Source: Spizellomyces punctatus DAOM BR117 (taxonomy: Eukaryota > Chytridiomycota > Chytridiomycetes > Spizellomycetales > Spizellomycetaceae). Taken from it: DNA of 64,000 bases. The notes under the pieces are model-generated. The model did not search any database. It worked only from the letters and a program-made list of their open reading frames with translations, and was not told the origin of the DNA. Made by a program: the position numbers and the translations under genes. Positions within the stretch are counted from its first letter, which is position 1, and the number at the start of each line of letters is the position of its first letter. This document shows, piece after piece, positions 21,622 through 33,335 of the stretch. The stretch is from NCBI RefSeq assembly GCF_000182565.1, contig NW_015971545.1, forward strand, positions 248,001-312,000. The letters run 5' to 3'.

Positions 21622-24118
21622 CTACAACTTGGCTCTGACGGCACCAGAGCCCTTAATCAATGGCGCATAATGTTCGGCGTACCCACTCACAACTGGGAAA
21701 TTCTCTCCGAGATTCAGAGGATTGCGACCAGCACTCTCCACCAAACTCTCATAAACCCTACCGTCAGCCCGTCCCAAATCAGAGTTTAGAACATAGTCGC
21801 TGAATCCCCATGCATCAACCAATGCTACCGCATCGGGACGAAGGGCATTGACGAGACTTCGTACGCCCTGGCGTATGAGGGAGATTTGTGTCGGGTTGAT
21901 AAAAGTTGGTGACGAGGAGAGGAAACTACCCAGCTCGGTCTCCATGGTGTCGAGCGTAAAGAGGGTAAATAGGCGGTGGAGGAGAATCTGGATGGAAGGA
22001 GGTTGGGACCGGATAGCCTCGCCTTGGAGGGCACGGCAAAAGTTGTCAACCAAAATGTATTGGCAGTGTGCACGAGACACTTTGTAAATGTCCAGCTGTG
22101 CTGTCGTCCAGGTTAATTCGCCACTGTCCAAGGCCCGGACCAGGTCGGCGACCAGTTGCCCGGCCCGGTGGGCAAAGGCTGCTGTGAGGAGGGAAGGGTT
22201 CTCAAGGTCCGCCGCAGACTTTACGGGCCATGTCTCAGCGGAGAAGGACGGTTGGGCTGCATCGAGGAGGTACCGGGTAGTTGGGGTGATGTTTTCAGGG
22301 GCGTTAGAAGGGCTTGCTTTCATCTTTTTTAATGAACGGAATGTCTTGACGAGATAGCGAGCAGTTTGTTGGGTCAGCATGTAGTTGTCGCCCTCGTATG
22401 TAACATTAGGCAAATAGTCTGCAATAAACTCGGGGAATCCGCTGTTTTTCAAGAATCCGTGTCCACCGCATGATCTCCTGAGGTCTTCCATACCAGCAGC
22501 AGCCATATCCGTGGTCAATCCCTTCAACCCAGAACTGGTAGCATGGACTTCCGGAAGCCCATCAATCTTGCCGTTACTCAGATCCCGCACCAGTTGGTGG
22601 TATGACTCCATCATCGATACGCCGGTGAAGTGGAGAGCGTAGGACTTTGCAATTTGGGTCAAGAGACGATACTGCTGCATGGGGTAGTCAATGACAGCAG
22701 TCTCGGCAGGCCGGGGCAGAAGCTTCTTTACATTGTAATCCCCAGCGACAACGTCTTCCTTGCTAGCCTCCGCATTGCTAAATTGACGACGAACGGCAGA
22801 GTACCGGGTTGCAATTGTAGCTGCCCGTGCAAGGTTCTTGGCCGCGTTAGACACGATTGACGATCGGACAAACACCATGGTACCGTAGGACAGCTTGCTG
22901 GACGGAGGGCGGACGTAGGTACCATCCGGTTCAACCCGAGCGTACCGCATCAACATGGACTCGCGGGGAACACGAACACGGTCAAACAACATGAAGCCAT
23001 TGTCGACACAATTGTATCCGTACTTTGGTCCAATGTCGCCAATTGTAATACCAGGCAAGGGGACGTGGTCCTTCAAAGACCGAATTTGAACCAAAAAGGT
23101 GTGGGTTCCAAGGTCCTTGCCCTTAAGGATCAAGCGCGCAACCACGATCGCATGAGTTGCAGTACGGCCCAAACCTCCGATCCACCATTTGGATGCTGTC
23201 AATGAGGGAGAGTGGATCTCAAACTCTTGCGTCTCGGGAATGTAAGTGGCCAGAGTTTCAAGGCCTTGGACATTCGAGCCGTGGCCTAGCTCAGTTTGAG
23301 CGTAACAACCAATGATTTTGTTGTCAAATGCGAGGGGAAGCCATTTCGCTTTTTGTTCATCGCTGCCTTGCCCTAAGCCAACGCGACAATTGATTAGTCA
23401 GCGATCGGTGTGCAAGAGTACAAGAGTTGTACAGGCGAAAGCCATGATCGGTAGTCGTCGTCGTACAGAAACAGCGATACTGTAAGCCACGAATGCCTTG
23501 AAGCTCAACGGTCGTGTCTGCGACAACCCCGGCGACAGCCGTGTTCAACGACGACGTAAACGTTCCAGCAAGATAAAGCTCACCCTCAATTTACCCGTCG
23601 CGCCCACGTGACCAAAAGAAATGAAAACTCAAGCCTCGCAGCTCACCTTCCAGAGTAGGAATGAACATGGAATAGTGCAGAGAAAAAGGTCCTGGCTCAT
23701 CCAGCAATAGCATGGCTCGGAATATCAAATCCATGTTCCATCCCTTTTCCTTTGCCAATTCCAACATCCTTTTTCCCCTTGCCATCGCGTTCTGGAATCT
23801 TTGCTCCCTGGACATAAAGTGAAGATTCTCCTTGCTAAATACTTCCTCACTCTCCAACACCTCCAAAATCATCTTTTCCACTTCCAAATTCTCCTTTCCG
23901 TGCAGCAAGACAGACAGCTGGCTCGGATCAAAGGATGCTTTCGCGCGCTCTGCCGCGAGTGATTCAAAGCCTTGTGGCCCCGCTGGCTTCAGATTGTTTG
24001 GGTTGTTCCATGCTCCACGGCGAGAGGGAGCAACTTCGGGAACAATGAGCTCATCGTTCGAGGTGTTTTTGGAGGGAAGCTCAGCCGTAGACTGGTTGAC
24101 GCCCAGTTTGGTCGACAT
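21622..24118 (-). CDS. ACOX: Peroxisomal acyl-CoA oxidase
   Basis: FAD enzyme for the first step of peroxisomal beta-oxidation, oxidising acyl-CoA to trans-2-enoyl-CoA and giving H2O2. ATG at 24116-24118 gives MSTKLGVNQSTAELPSKN. Exon 1 ends MFIPTLEG. A roughly 270-nt intron (about 23375-23648) leads to QGSDEQKAKWLPLAFDN and CYAQTELGHGSNVQGLETLA, the FAD/substrate region. WWIGGLGRTATHAIVVARL, DIGPKYGYNCVDNGFMLFDR and CGGHGFLKNSGFPEF follow, then VTYEGDNYMLTQQTARYL with the catalytic Glu in YEGDN. The C-terminus is VRAKL: AKL is a type 1 peroxisomal targeting signal. The protein is about 740 aa, slightly longer than typical. It is divergent from the YccF-like gene across a promoter with several E-boxes. 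Confidence 0.93.
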
Positions 24119-25183
24119 GTTGATGCAAGAGATGTGACAAAATAAAAACTAATCTACGTGGGATAACTCTATATAATTAAAATAAAACCAAAACACTATT
24201 CAATAGTAACGTGGTGGGAGGAGGACAACGAACGAACTGAGGGGAAAGCATGCCGAGCCTGTTTTTATATTCCTCGTCGACATCCCGATTGAACGGCCCT
24301 TCAGATTTGCCATTTTGTTTATTATTGCCAATTGGTTACATTTGAGATGGTTAGCATTACACACATTCCAATGAATCGGCATATAATATAATAATATTCA
24401 TAATGTGAATAAGTGTGAATACATGCTAATTTGTATCCATTCGAATCACGGTCTTCTTCATTTTCTTTCACACTTTTGGCGTCACGATTTGTCACTTTTA
24501 CCACGTGTTTTTTATCTCGCTCCTCGTCTTTCCGAGGATTAAGTTGTCACATGGCAATAAAATTTGCGACGCTCCGAAATCTTTAAATCACGTGAACACA
24601 TAGCATTCGGACATTCGGACATTTGGCACTCGCATCTAGTAAGGCAAGCAGATGAATGCAAGCCATGAAGGCACAACGTCTTTGATCTGCCACTCGAAGC
24701 TCTGACTTGCAGCTTTACTACTCTTTGACAGCTCTTTATTTGGCGTTACCTGCCAGCACTCCTATCATTCTTTTGCGACGAGTGAGCACCAGAGACATGG
24801 AAGCAATCTTGCTCTGTCCACAAACGCCAATTGATCACCGAATACAAAATATCGGATGCAAAGACTAGACCAGCAGACCAGAGCCCCGCGTGCCAACAGA
24901 TGCGGGGGACGCACTGTGACTCAGTAAGTGTTCAAAGCAAAAAGTAAAATTGCTAAAAAGAAACCAGGTAACACGTGAATGTTAAACATCCACGTGACTG
25001 AAAACGTCATGATCTGATGTAAGCAACGTCGATCTGGTTTTGACTTTGCTTCAAGGGCTTGTACTTGTTCTTGTCGGGGTGTCAATTTGCACACTAGCCC
25101 ATTACTTGAAAGCGGTTTTCCTAGGTGTTGGCCCATTCTTACAACAGCCAAAAACAACACAAGCAAGCAAAACAGGACGAACA
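24119..25183. promoter_or_regulatory. Divergent intergenic region with four CACGTG E-boxes
   Basis: This roughly 1.07-kb region lies between the starts of acyl-CoA oxidase (minus) and the YccF-like gene (plus). CACGTG occurs at 24502-24507, 24589-24594, 24972-24977 and 24991-24996. A short tandem repeat of CATTCGGA lies near 24605-24622. Only short shadow reading frames are present. The density of a 6-bp palindrome here is well above the roughly one per 4 kb expected by chance, so bHLH control of one or both genes is inferred. Confidence 0.5.
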
Positions 25184-25768
25184 ATGGAATGCCATAATGT
25201 GCTTTTAAACATTTTGTGGATCCTCTTGGGAGGAGAGGTGCTCTTTCTCTTTTGTACGTTCTGTGGTAATTCGCTTTTTTTTAGTTTGACCTGTCACTGA
25301 CTCTATGGTTTTAGATTGCTTGGGAGGTGTGGTTCTCATGCTAACAAGTATGTACCACATGTTTTTTTTGCTTGATACAACACATTGATATTGAATATTG
25401 TTTTACCGTAATGACCCTGTTGTTCGTAGTCGTTGGTTTCCCATTCGGAATCGAAGCCATCAAACTCGGTGCACTCGCATTACTCCCCTTTGGATCGGAA
25501 ATAGCGGCAAGAGAGGGTGTGAATGGGTGTAGATTCTTTTTCAACATTTTGTGGTTTTTACTGTTTGGGTGGGGCATTGCGCTGATTCATTTCCTATTGG
25601 CGCTCATTTTTGCCGTGACTATCATTGGTAAGAGTTTTTGTTCATTTGGTCGTGCGCAAAACCAAAAAGACTTATGCAGTATGATAAGGTCTCCCGTTTG
25701 CGTATCAGCATTGGAAATTGGCGTTTGTGGGTGCATTTCCATTTGGCAAAGTCATTTTATATTGGTGA
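25184..25768 (+). CDS. YccF-family small membrane protein
   Basis: Four exons (25184-25265, 25315-25347, 25430-25627, 25689-25768) join in consistent phase to a 130-aa protein. It contains two copies of a membrane repeat. The first is NILWILLGGEVLFLF, then VGFPFGIEAIKLGALALLPF. The second is NILWFLLFGWGIALIHFLLA, then TIIGLPFAYQHWKLAFVGAF and PFGKVIL. This is the two-repeat pattern of the bacterial YccF family, whose function is unknown. Introns begin GTAATT, GTATGT and GTAAGA. The last acceptor (AAG at 25686-25688) is weak but is the only one found that keeps frame. The introns argue against bacterial contamination. The gene shares its upstream region with acyl-CoA oxidase. Confidence 0.75.
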
Positions 25769-25939
25769 AATAGTTTAGAAAGTATTGTTCATGGTTTAAT
25801 ATTCATCAAATGTTCTTGTAAATATGGATGCAGTGATTTTGTGCTTGAAGGAAACAATCAGAATTCCATTGTTATGTATTAATCAAAAGTAATACTCCAA
25901 AGTATCAGGTACCATGCACACCCCTTCATGCGATTCTCT

Positions 25940-28900
25940 TTACCGTCGTTCCTTGACTACCACCGCCAGCCACAAGAAACCGGCAAACAGTAATATCCCC
26001 AACATTCCCCCCAACCTCACAACATCCCCCCAATATCCCTGCGCATTCAATCCAAATGTCTGTAAAACCAACGTTCCTGGCACATTAATCTTCAACCCGA
26101 ATTTCGTTTCGTACAGCATCAGCCCGTTGACTTCATTCACCATAAGGGCCTCCCACCCAGCGTTAAAGAAACTGCCGTGACAGGCCCATCGAGCAATCCA
26201 TGGTATGGTCGCCTTATTCAAGAGCATGCCACCAAAGAGCATTTCAAAGAGCATGACAAGGGTCGCAACCAATGTAGCCACGCCAGAGTCAGAAATGATG
26301 ATACTGATGGCCAGACAGCAGGCTGCGGCGGTCAAGTTGAACAAAACCAGGACCAACAGAAATCGGAGTAGGAAAAAGATGTTGTCGGCGCGGAGACCAA
26401 TCATATGGTAGGAGATGAGGCCGAGGAGGATGGGTGGGATCACTCGAAGAGGGATGAGGTCGAATAGGACCTAACCCAACGTATGTGTTGAGTTGCCACG
26501 TTCGCATTTTGCATTCGCAGTAGACAATACCAGCGACCTTACCTTGGACATAAAGTATGTCACAGGACTATAATATCCATTTGCCCGCTCCCTCACAAAA
26601 ATTAACCTCTCACTCGCAAATACCTAAAACGCCTCTGGGTGTCAACCACATATTCGCACAGAAGCAAGCAACCATTCAGGAAAAAAGGAAAAACTGACCT
26701 GCATAGAACTTAGACAACCAAACCCAAAAACGCTACACACAAAAAACAGCACCCCCATCCGATTTTGAAACCCACTCAAACTCAAATCAACTTTCCAAAA
26801 CAATAACCCCAGGCAAATCGCCACAACAACACTAATAATATAGTGTGTCCGCAATAGATCCGGATTACGATACAAGTGTTTGAACGTTCGAGAGGAAAGG
26901 ATACGGAATTGGGTCCAGAGCGTAGCACGGTGGTGCGTCTTGGTATTCAGAATCCGTTGAACATGGTTGCTCAAGCCGTCCAGACTACTTTCTACAGTTG
27001 CAGCTGGTTGTCGAGCATTGGCTTCCCTGACCGCCTCATCAATCGTCCGTGCCATGGTCTCGCCAACCTGACTTTCGCCATAAGCAGTCGCAAGCGCCCT
27101 TAATTGCCGATTACTCTCCCCGTGTATAATCGATCCACGTTTCGACGCCAAGGATTGCTTCGACGTGGCACGGCCGAGAGTATGCCCGTCATGAACACTG
27201 TACCGCTCATTCGGAAGCGGTAACAAAGGTTTCAACTCCTCTACAGGCGTCAGAGAGGAGGTCTCCCCACCGGTATCCGCGTCAGCTCCATTTGGCATAC
27301 CTACACCTTCATCCTCCTCATCCACCGTTTTATGCGGTGTGAACAAATCCGTTTCCTGCTGTAAGCGTACATTTGACCTTCTTCGACGCGGAACCGCAGG
27401 AAGCGATGACCAGGTGGAAGGAGTAGATGATGAAGTTGACACGGGCACAAAGACCGGTGCCAGACCATCCGTAGGTGATGGTACTTCGCTAGCTGACCCG
27501 ATGGCCGATTGAGGTGGAGTATCGACCTCATTCGCAACATGCATTGTCAAATCCACTGAACAGTACACTCGTTAGCCTCGCTCACTAAAATCCATTTTCT
27601 GATACCATGAGCACTTACCCAAATAATCTGCAATATTGAAACCAACAGGACAGACAAACCCCTGCTTATGAAAAAAGTCCCGACACGGCTCTTGTGCTGG
27701 ACCCGAATACACCATCTTTCCACGCGCCAACAGCACTAACTTATCGAATAACGCGTAGATGTTGGATCGGGGTTGGTGGATTGTCAGTATGACAGTACGA
27801 TGATACGTTCGCGCCAAATTCACCAGGCATTCAATGACGTTGTAGGCATTGAACGCATCCAGACCTTCATCACCACAGTGTTAGTCCAGTAGGCACATAA
27901 TTGTCAAGGCGTGCGGACATCGCAACTCACCACTGGTAGGCTCATCCAAAAACAACACACTGGCACCCGTTACCAGCTCGCAGGCAATGGATACTCGACG
28001 CTTCTCTCCCCCGCTAATCCCCCTGGTTCCCGCTGACCCAATCCGCCGATTAGCAATGTGCAGAATATCGAGCTCCATCATCGTTTCCATGACTCTAGCC
28101 CTTTTGGCTTCGGGAGACATGGTGCGGGGAAGACGAAGGAGGGCAGAATACATTATTGTTTCGTAAACGGTCAGCGTGTCCATTAAGGTGTCTTCTTGGT
28201 CCACATAGCTGAGAGACGTAACATGTGAACGAGCGATCGAATGTTTGATCGAAACAAGCTCATGCTTACCCTATAATAGATCGATATTCCTCATCCCCCA
28301 TAAATTTACCATTAACTATTACTTCACCAGTCACTATACCACTCTTGTTCTTTCTGGCAAGGATATCCAAAAAGGTGGTTTTACCAGCCCCTGATCCGCC
28401 CATGATAGCCATCACTTCACCCGGTCTGACAATACCCTGGACACCATCCAAAACCATGAGCTTGTTCCCATCCTGCGTTCCTGAGTGAGTCGTGGTCGCA
28501 GCGTTCTTAGTAAAAGGCCACCACTTTCTCTTTGGATGTGCGCTCCGATCAATCAAATAAGTAACATCTCGGAACATAATCTCCGCCGGCGTGTGATTAC
28601 TCATCATGGCAGCTCTTCGTGTCCCATTTTCATCATCTTCATAATCATAAGCGTCAATCTCGTCAATGGCCTCATATATTCCCGCGAACTCTTTGACAGT
28701 CTGCTCGCGCGCCCACCAGATACCACCAAACACGCCGGCGAGAAGAACCGCTGCCCCAGCGCACATGAGCCCGATGAGGAGGGGTGAAAAGCCTGAACTA
28801 CCGTCTGGAGGTTGGTCACCCGGTACACCACCTGGCGCACCTGGGATTTGGCTGGCACGAACGCATTCCCCGGCGATAGGACATGCCAGTTTGATGTTAT

Positions 28901-30047
28901 CGTCTCCAAAAAATGTCGATATCAGATTGTTCATATGGGGTTCTGCGATTCACATCTATTAGCAATGCGGTCTATCTCCACATAGCAGGACGCAAACATC
29001 GTACCAGAGAACGTGCATTTCCGATCCGGTAACTCCCCTTCATGTGTTTCGGTTTCTTCGCACTGCAAGGTTCCAGGTCCCACCGGTCCACCTTCTTCAG
29101 GATCGTCCGATGCAAACCATTCCGAAAGGTCCATTCCGTTTGGATCACAAAGCATACGTCCTGGGTAGCAGCCGCAATGCATTTTCGCGCAGTTTATGGT
29201 GGTGCGATTTACCCCTTTGCTGTGCGCTGTAGTAGTACGAGTGACCAGTGATAAACATATGACCGATTCTATCAAGTAACGGACAATGCCAAAATACCTT
29301 CATTGGCGGTACATTCGCTCAACTGACAAAAGAAGCTTTCCTGCTCGTCTGCCCAGAACTGGAATGCACAAGATCCATCGGATGCATCGCACGCATATGT
29401 TATCTCCGCCTTTTTCCCGTCCAGCTGTTCTACAATCGCTTTGTCTATAGTCAACGTGACCCTTGTTAAGTATGCATTTCTCAAGCTGCGCAATCAAAGG
29501 GCCCTACTGACTGGTCACTTCGCACTGCAAATAATTCCGATTTATCGGCCGAATACTCGAAAAACATGTCGCCTCTTCCCCAGGTCCTAATGGAGGTACA
29601 AGCGCATCACATACATCGTTCCTCATGCAGACATTGCAGTTGATTCCTGTCCATCCGTCGGCACAGAGGCAGCTATGCTGGTGTGGATCACGAGGATGTC
29701 TATTTGGACCGTCTGGCAGCGAATCACATACTACATGCATATAAACGGGAATGAAATCAATTTGGTCAGCGACAACTTGTAAAGGCAATAGAATCTAACG
29801 GCCACTTACAAGGCGTGCCGCAATCATTGCCCCCAAAACCAGGCGGACACTCGCAGTGTCCCAGGCTCTCATCCCATCTCCCGAAATTTAAACAATTCTG
29901 TGCCAGAGATGCATTCAACGCACGACGCTCTAGCCAAGGCGTGCTGGTGAGCGGCACAACACCATTTCCTTTTGTTGCTGAAACGTGTGCAGCCAGCAAA
30001 GTGTTGACAATCGCCGTTACGCTCGTTAACTGAGATGTAAAGTGCAT
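25940..30047 (-). CDS. ADP1: Adp1-like ABCG transporter with EGF-like repeats
   Basis: Half-size ABC transporter of the fungal Adp1/ABCG type. I take the ATG at 30045-30047 ([20 protein letters not shown], signal-like) rather than the upstream TTG frame. A lumenal Cys-rich region holds EGF-like units ([36 protein letters not shown]). One TM helix ([20 protein letters not shown]) precedes the ABC domain: Walker [10 protein letters not shown], signature [16 protein letters not shown] and Walker [11 protein letters not shown] linker rich in Ser/Pro follows, then ABC2-type helices ([49 protein letters not shown]-type segment, [11 protein letters not shown]) to the stop at 25940. About nine introns. 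The yeast homologue is a putative permease without a settled substrate. The gene's 3' end converges on the YccF-like gene. Confidence 0.88.
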
Positions 30048-30997
30048 GAGGCTTTTTGGCAAAAACGTATCAGAATGAAAGGTAGGGCTCGACGAGATCG
30101 AATTCTATGGCCCTGGAACCTGTATGCTCTTTTGACAAACATTTGCACAAGGACAAGTAAGTACATGAATTCTATAAGGGCACGCGAACTCCCTCGGACG
30201 CCAAAAACCTTCCTAATCACCAATGAATTCACAACTTGTTAGTAGTAAGTGATATACACACCTTTCTAAACCAGGCAAAAACAATAACGACGACGACGAG
30301 ACGAACAAAAAAAAGCTAAAATGCAAACAATCTGCAGTCTACCATGAGGCAATTTCCGACCCCCATTTCACCCCCCTCAGGTAGCCCATGTGATCAGACC
30401 GATCGTCCCATGACGTAATCAAAGATAGGGGGATTATAAACAAAAACCTTTGCCTTGCCCCCACTTTATGCGCTAAAAACGTTAAGGGCAGTGTCAACAT
30501 TGCTTTTGCCAGCAACACATGTCTGAACAGCGCAAGGAAATGGTGCTATGAACAGTTGTTTTGACACTTGTCGGGTCGAGCTGATAAGAACGAAACTAGA
30601 CTTAATCTGCGCTTTCCAGGCAAAAATCCCGTCCTTGTCCCCTTTACTGGGATTGAGGTCTTGCGGAAAAAAAGACTTGTTGGCAGATGCATTGCGCACT
30701 CTGAAGTCTGAGCGAAAAAGAATGGCCGACAACAACATTTGATGATGAAGCAATTTGATAAGCAATATGAACTCTGGTACTTCACCAAGTCTTCTTCTGT
30801 TTTTTACTTTGCCATAACGGATAATAAATTACAGATACGCCCCATCTCATTTCTCATTAATGACTTGAATTATTGCAAACTGAATACCTAGCATAGAAAA
30901 AGTTTTTCACTCAAAACCATGACTAACTAACGACAGCATACGCCAAAAAAAAAAAAAGACTGTCGGGAAAACCAAACACAGAGAACCTCTACAAATA
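30048..30997. other. Intergenic region, no gene seen
   Basis: This lies upstream of the Adp1-like gene and downstream of the F-box/LRR gene, both on the minus strand. Reading frames here are short, overlap on opposite strands and show no conserved motif. A poly-A tract lies near 30945-30957 on the plus strand. Confidence 0.5.
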
Positions 30998-32462
30998 TCA
31001 CAAGATCACACAAACCCTCCTTCTACTTATTGCTCCACTACTCACTCTTCTCCTCTGTTCACCTGCTTGTCTCTCTCCGGGACTTTGCTGTCCACTGCCG
31101 GCCCTCGTACCTTCCCCATTCCAGAAGCTCTTGACCACAACCCCGCAAGCCCTAGCTCTTAGAACGGCCTCCTTTGTTATCCCGACACAATCCACAACCT
31201 CTACGCATCGTAACTTGAATTCACCAGATCCGGTTTTTGCATGAAGGTAGCCTAGCAGTTTAAGAACCGAGTCATTCGCAGCTGTAGAGGTGACATCGAG
31301 ATGTTGCATATTGGAACAGTATCGGAGAATGGTGCAGATGCCTGCCGCCGTGACGGACGTGGAGGCAAGTGAAAGGTAGGAAAGGGTATCTTTGGTTTGA
31401 TGTGCGCAGAGGTAATGTGCTGTCCGGTCGGAAATGAGTCCGCAAGAGTCCAGATCCAAGTGGCTCAGTGGGAGCCGGGAAATTGCGTCCAATTCAATAT
31501 CGGTAAGGTGCGGAGAGGATGAAAGAACAAGGTGAGTTATGCTCCGCGGCAGATGGTAGAAGTTCTGTAGTGCCAGTCGTTGAAGGGTCGAGAGTTGAAG
31601 ATGTGTCAGCATCGACCTTCCCGATCTTGCCAAATTAGTCACATTTGAACAATGGGAGATATTCAAATGTGTCAATGTTGCCAGCCCCATCAGCGCCTGC
31701 ACTCCTTCATCTCCTACATTGATGCAGCCAGGAGACCTGAACCTCCTCAGTTGCTTGCATCCTCTAACAACACTGACAAGTCCCTTGTCATCCACGCCGG
31801 GACAACATCCTACATCCAGGTCCTGCAACCCTGGAAAATTCAGACCGATAAGAAGAAGATGTACGGTCCCAATACATTGGAGTGACGATAGATTGAGTGT
31901 CTGGAGCACCGTGTTACGCACAGACAAAAAGTCTGAGAGAGTGTACGAGGTTACAGAATGGCATCCTACTAGGCTGAGATGCGTAATGGAAGGGAGGAGG
32001 TGGAGAGGCGGGTTACAATTTCTAAGATGGGAAATTAGATACGAGGTTGATTATTACTGCATAATTCTAAAGAAATGCGGATTACCGAAAATTCGCAGTA
32101 TGCAGAAATGTGCCGGCTCGTTTGACCAGGCATTTAACATACTGTTCCGACACTGGGCGCGTGTACCTACCCGAAACACTAGTCAGTAAACAACCCCAAC
32201 CTACCATGGCGGCACGCAGATCTCTCAAAGCAACACTGGACCACATTACCTCTTCAAATCAATAACCCCCCACAGCGAACCATCACTCGCATCGTTCCTC
32301 CACTGCCGACATACCTAAAATGTCATTTTTCCCTGTTTATGACACCTTCCAGACATCAGGGAGAAGGAATGCAAGCACTCACACCCAGGCACCGACGCAA
32401 TTCATCTTCCTCCAAAAACCTAAAGATTCTGATTCTCAGTTCAGGGGGAAGGTCATAGAATT
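30998..32462 (-). CDS. F-box / leucine-rich repeat protein with CaaX box
   Basis: SCF ubiquitin-ligase substrate receptor of the FBXL2/Grr1 type. The F-box is split over two exons: EFYDLPPELRIRIFRFLEED and ELRRCLG (about 32.37-32.46 kb), then VCRQWRNDASDGSLWGVIDL (about 32.25-32.32 kb). The next exon reads YVKCLVKRAGTFLHTANFR and joins to LLPSITHLSLVGCHSVTSY. Leucine-rich repeats continue (LQDLDVGCCPGVDDKGLVSV, LTHLNISHCSNVTNLARS, LSHLDLDSCGLISDRTAHYL, NMQHLDVTSTAANDSVLKLL). The C-terminus is RRRVCVIL, a CaaX box predicted to be geranylgeranylated because it ends in Leu. The first exon and start codon were not resolved; coordinates start at the first F-box residue I can place. Human FBXL2 also ends in CVIL. 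Confidence 0.8.
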
Positions 32463-32464
32463 CT

Positions 32465-32914
32465 ATGGATCGTGGAATAGAGAGTATGCAGCACTCTGCC
32501 GACGGAGCAATGTGCGATGCCGCTGGCAGATGGGTCTGTATGCGGTGTGCAGGATATGGGCCAATATTTGCTAAAGAGATGTGTTTGGATTGTGTCAGAA
32601 AGAGTAGAAAAAAAGCGATGCTTACTGGAGTGAAGCTTGGACGTCCTGGCCATGGTTATCAGTCAAATATGACCAGTCTGGGGCGGGAGGCGATAAAATT
32701 GGACACTCGCGCGGGTTTGCCAGGTTGTGTGCTCAAGAGCCAGACGGAACAACAACAACAGAACAACAACAGTATGCTCTTGTCTTCCACCACCCACACA
32801 CCCAATCAAAAAAATACCGTAAAGAAACTCGTTCAGGCCGTCAGCGAGGGTTTGTCAACGAGTTGCAAACAGCCCCCAACCTGGTTGAAAGTCTCTTCAC
32901 CTCAGCATGGATAG
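32465..32914 (+). CDS. Doubtful small Cys-rich reading frame
   Basis: 149 codons from ATG at 32465. Five or six cysteines are arranged as paired CxxC motifs (WVCMRCAGYG and MCLDCVRKSRKKA), zinc-ribbon-like, followed by a polyglutamine/asparagine stretch (QTEQQQQNNNSM). It lies opposite the unresolved 5' end of the F-box/LRR gene, so it may be only a shadow frame. No family was recognised. Confidence 0.2.
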   Translation: MDRGIESMQHSADGAMCDAAGRWVCMRCAGYGPIFAKEMCLDCVRKSRKKAMLTGVKLGRPGHGYQSNMTSLGREAIKLDTRAGLPGCVLKSQTEQQQQNNNSMLLSSTTHTPNQKNTVKKLVQAVSEGLSTSCKQPPTWLKVSSPQHG

Positions 32915-32954
32915 TGTCACGCGTATATTGACGTTATCACGCGTCCGTGCTGAC

Positions 32955-33143
32955 TCAGCAGAGCGGTGCTTTCTTCGCCGTTCGGGTATCTCCAGCGGGT
33001 GGGTTTAAGGGCACCTCTGTGGTTGTGGAATTGGGATCTGCGATGCACGTTTGTTTCTTAGAGTTATGTGATATTCTCCAATGTGTGCAGACGATGAGGG
33101 TCAATAGCAGTAGCGTGGTGTAGAAGGGTCTATTTTGGGGCAT
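32955..33143 (-). CDS. Doubtful 62-codon frame with signal-anchor-like segment
   Basis: ATG at 33141-33143 gives MPQNRPFYTTLLLLTLIVCT, one hydrophobic segment, and a polar tail ending KKAPLC. No homologue is recognised. The rest of the 32.9-33.3 kb interval is probably the promoter of the DEP-RGS gene on the other strand. I list it because it is the only structured frame in this gap. Confidence 0.2.
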   Translation of the reverse strand: MPQNRPFYTTLLLLTLIVCTHWRISHNSKKQTCIADPNSTTTEVPLNPPAGDTRTAKKAPLC

Positions 33144-33335
33144 GCGGAAAATGAATAGAGTGTCCCTTTGATACTGTTCGGAAGGGGGCGTCGGATGGGA
33201 TGGTAGTGGGAGAAAGTATATTGGCAGATCTGCCACTCTACCTTGGCCTATTTAAACCCCGGACCAGCCCTTGTTCTATTGCTCTCCGGATAGTGTCTTT
33301 CTTTTCTTGTTTGATCTGACCTGAACATATCAATC

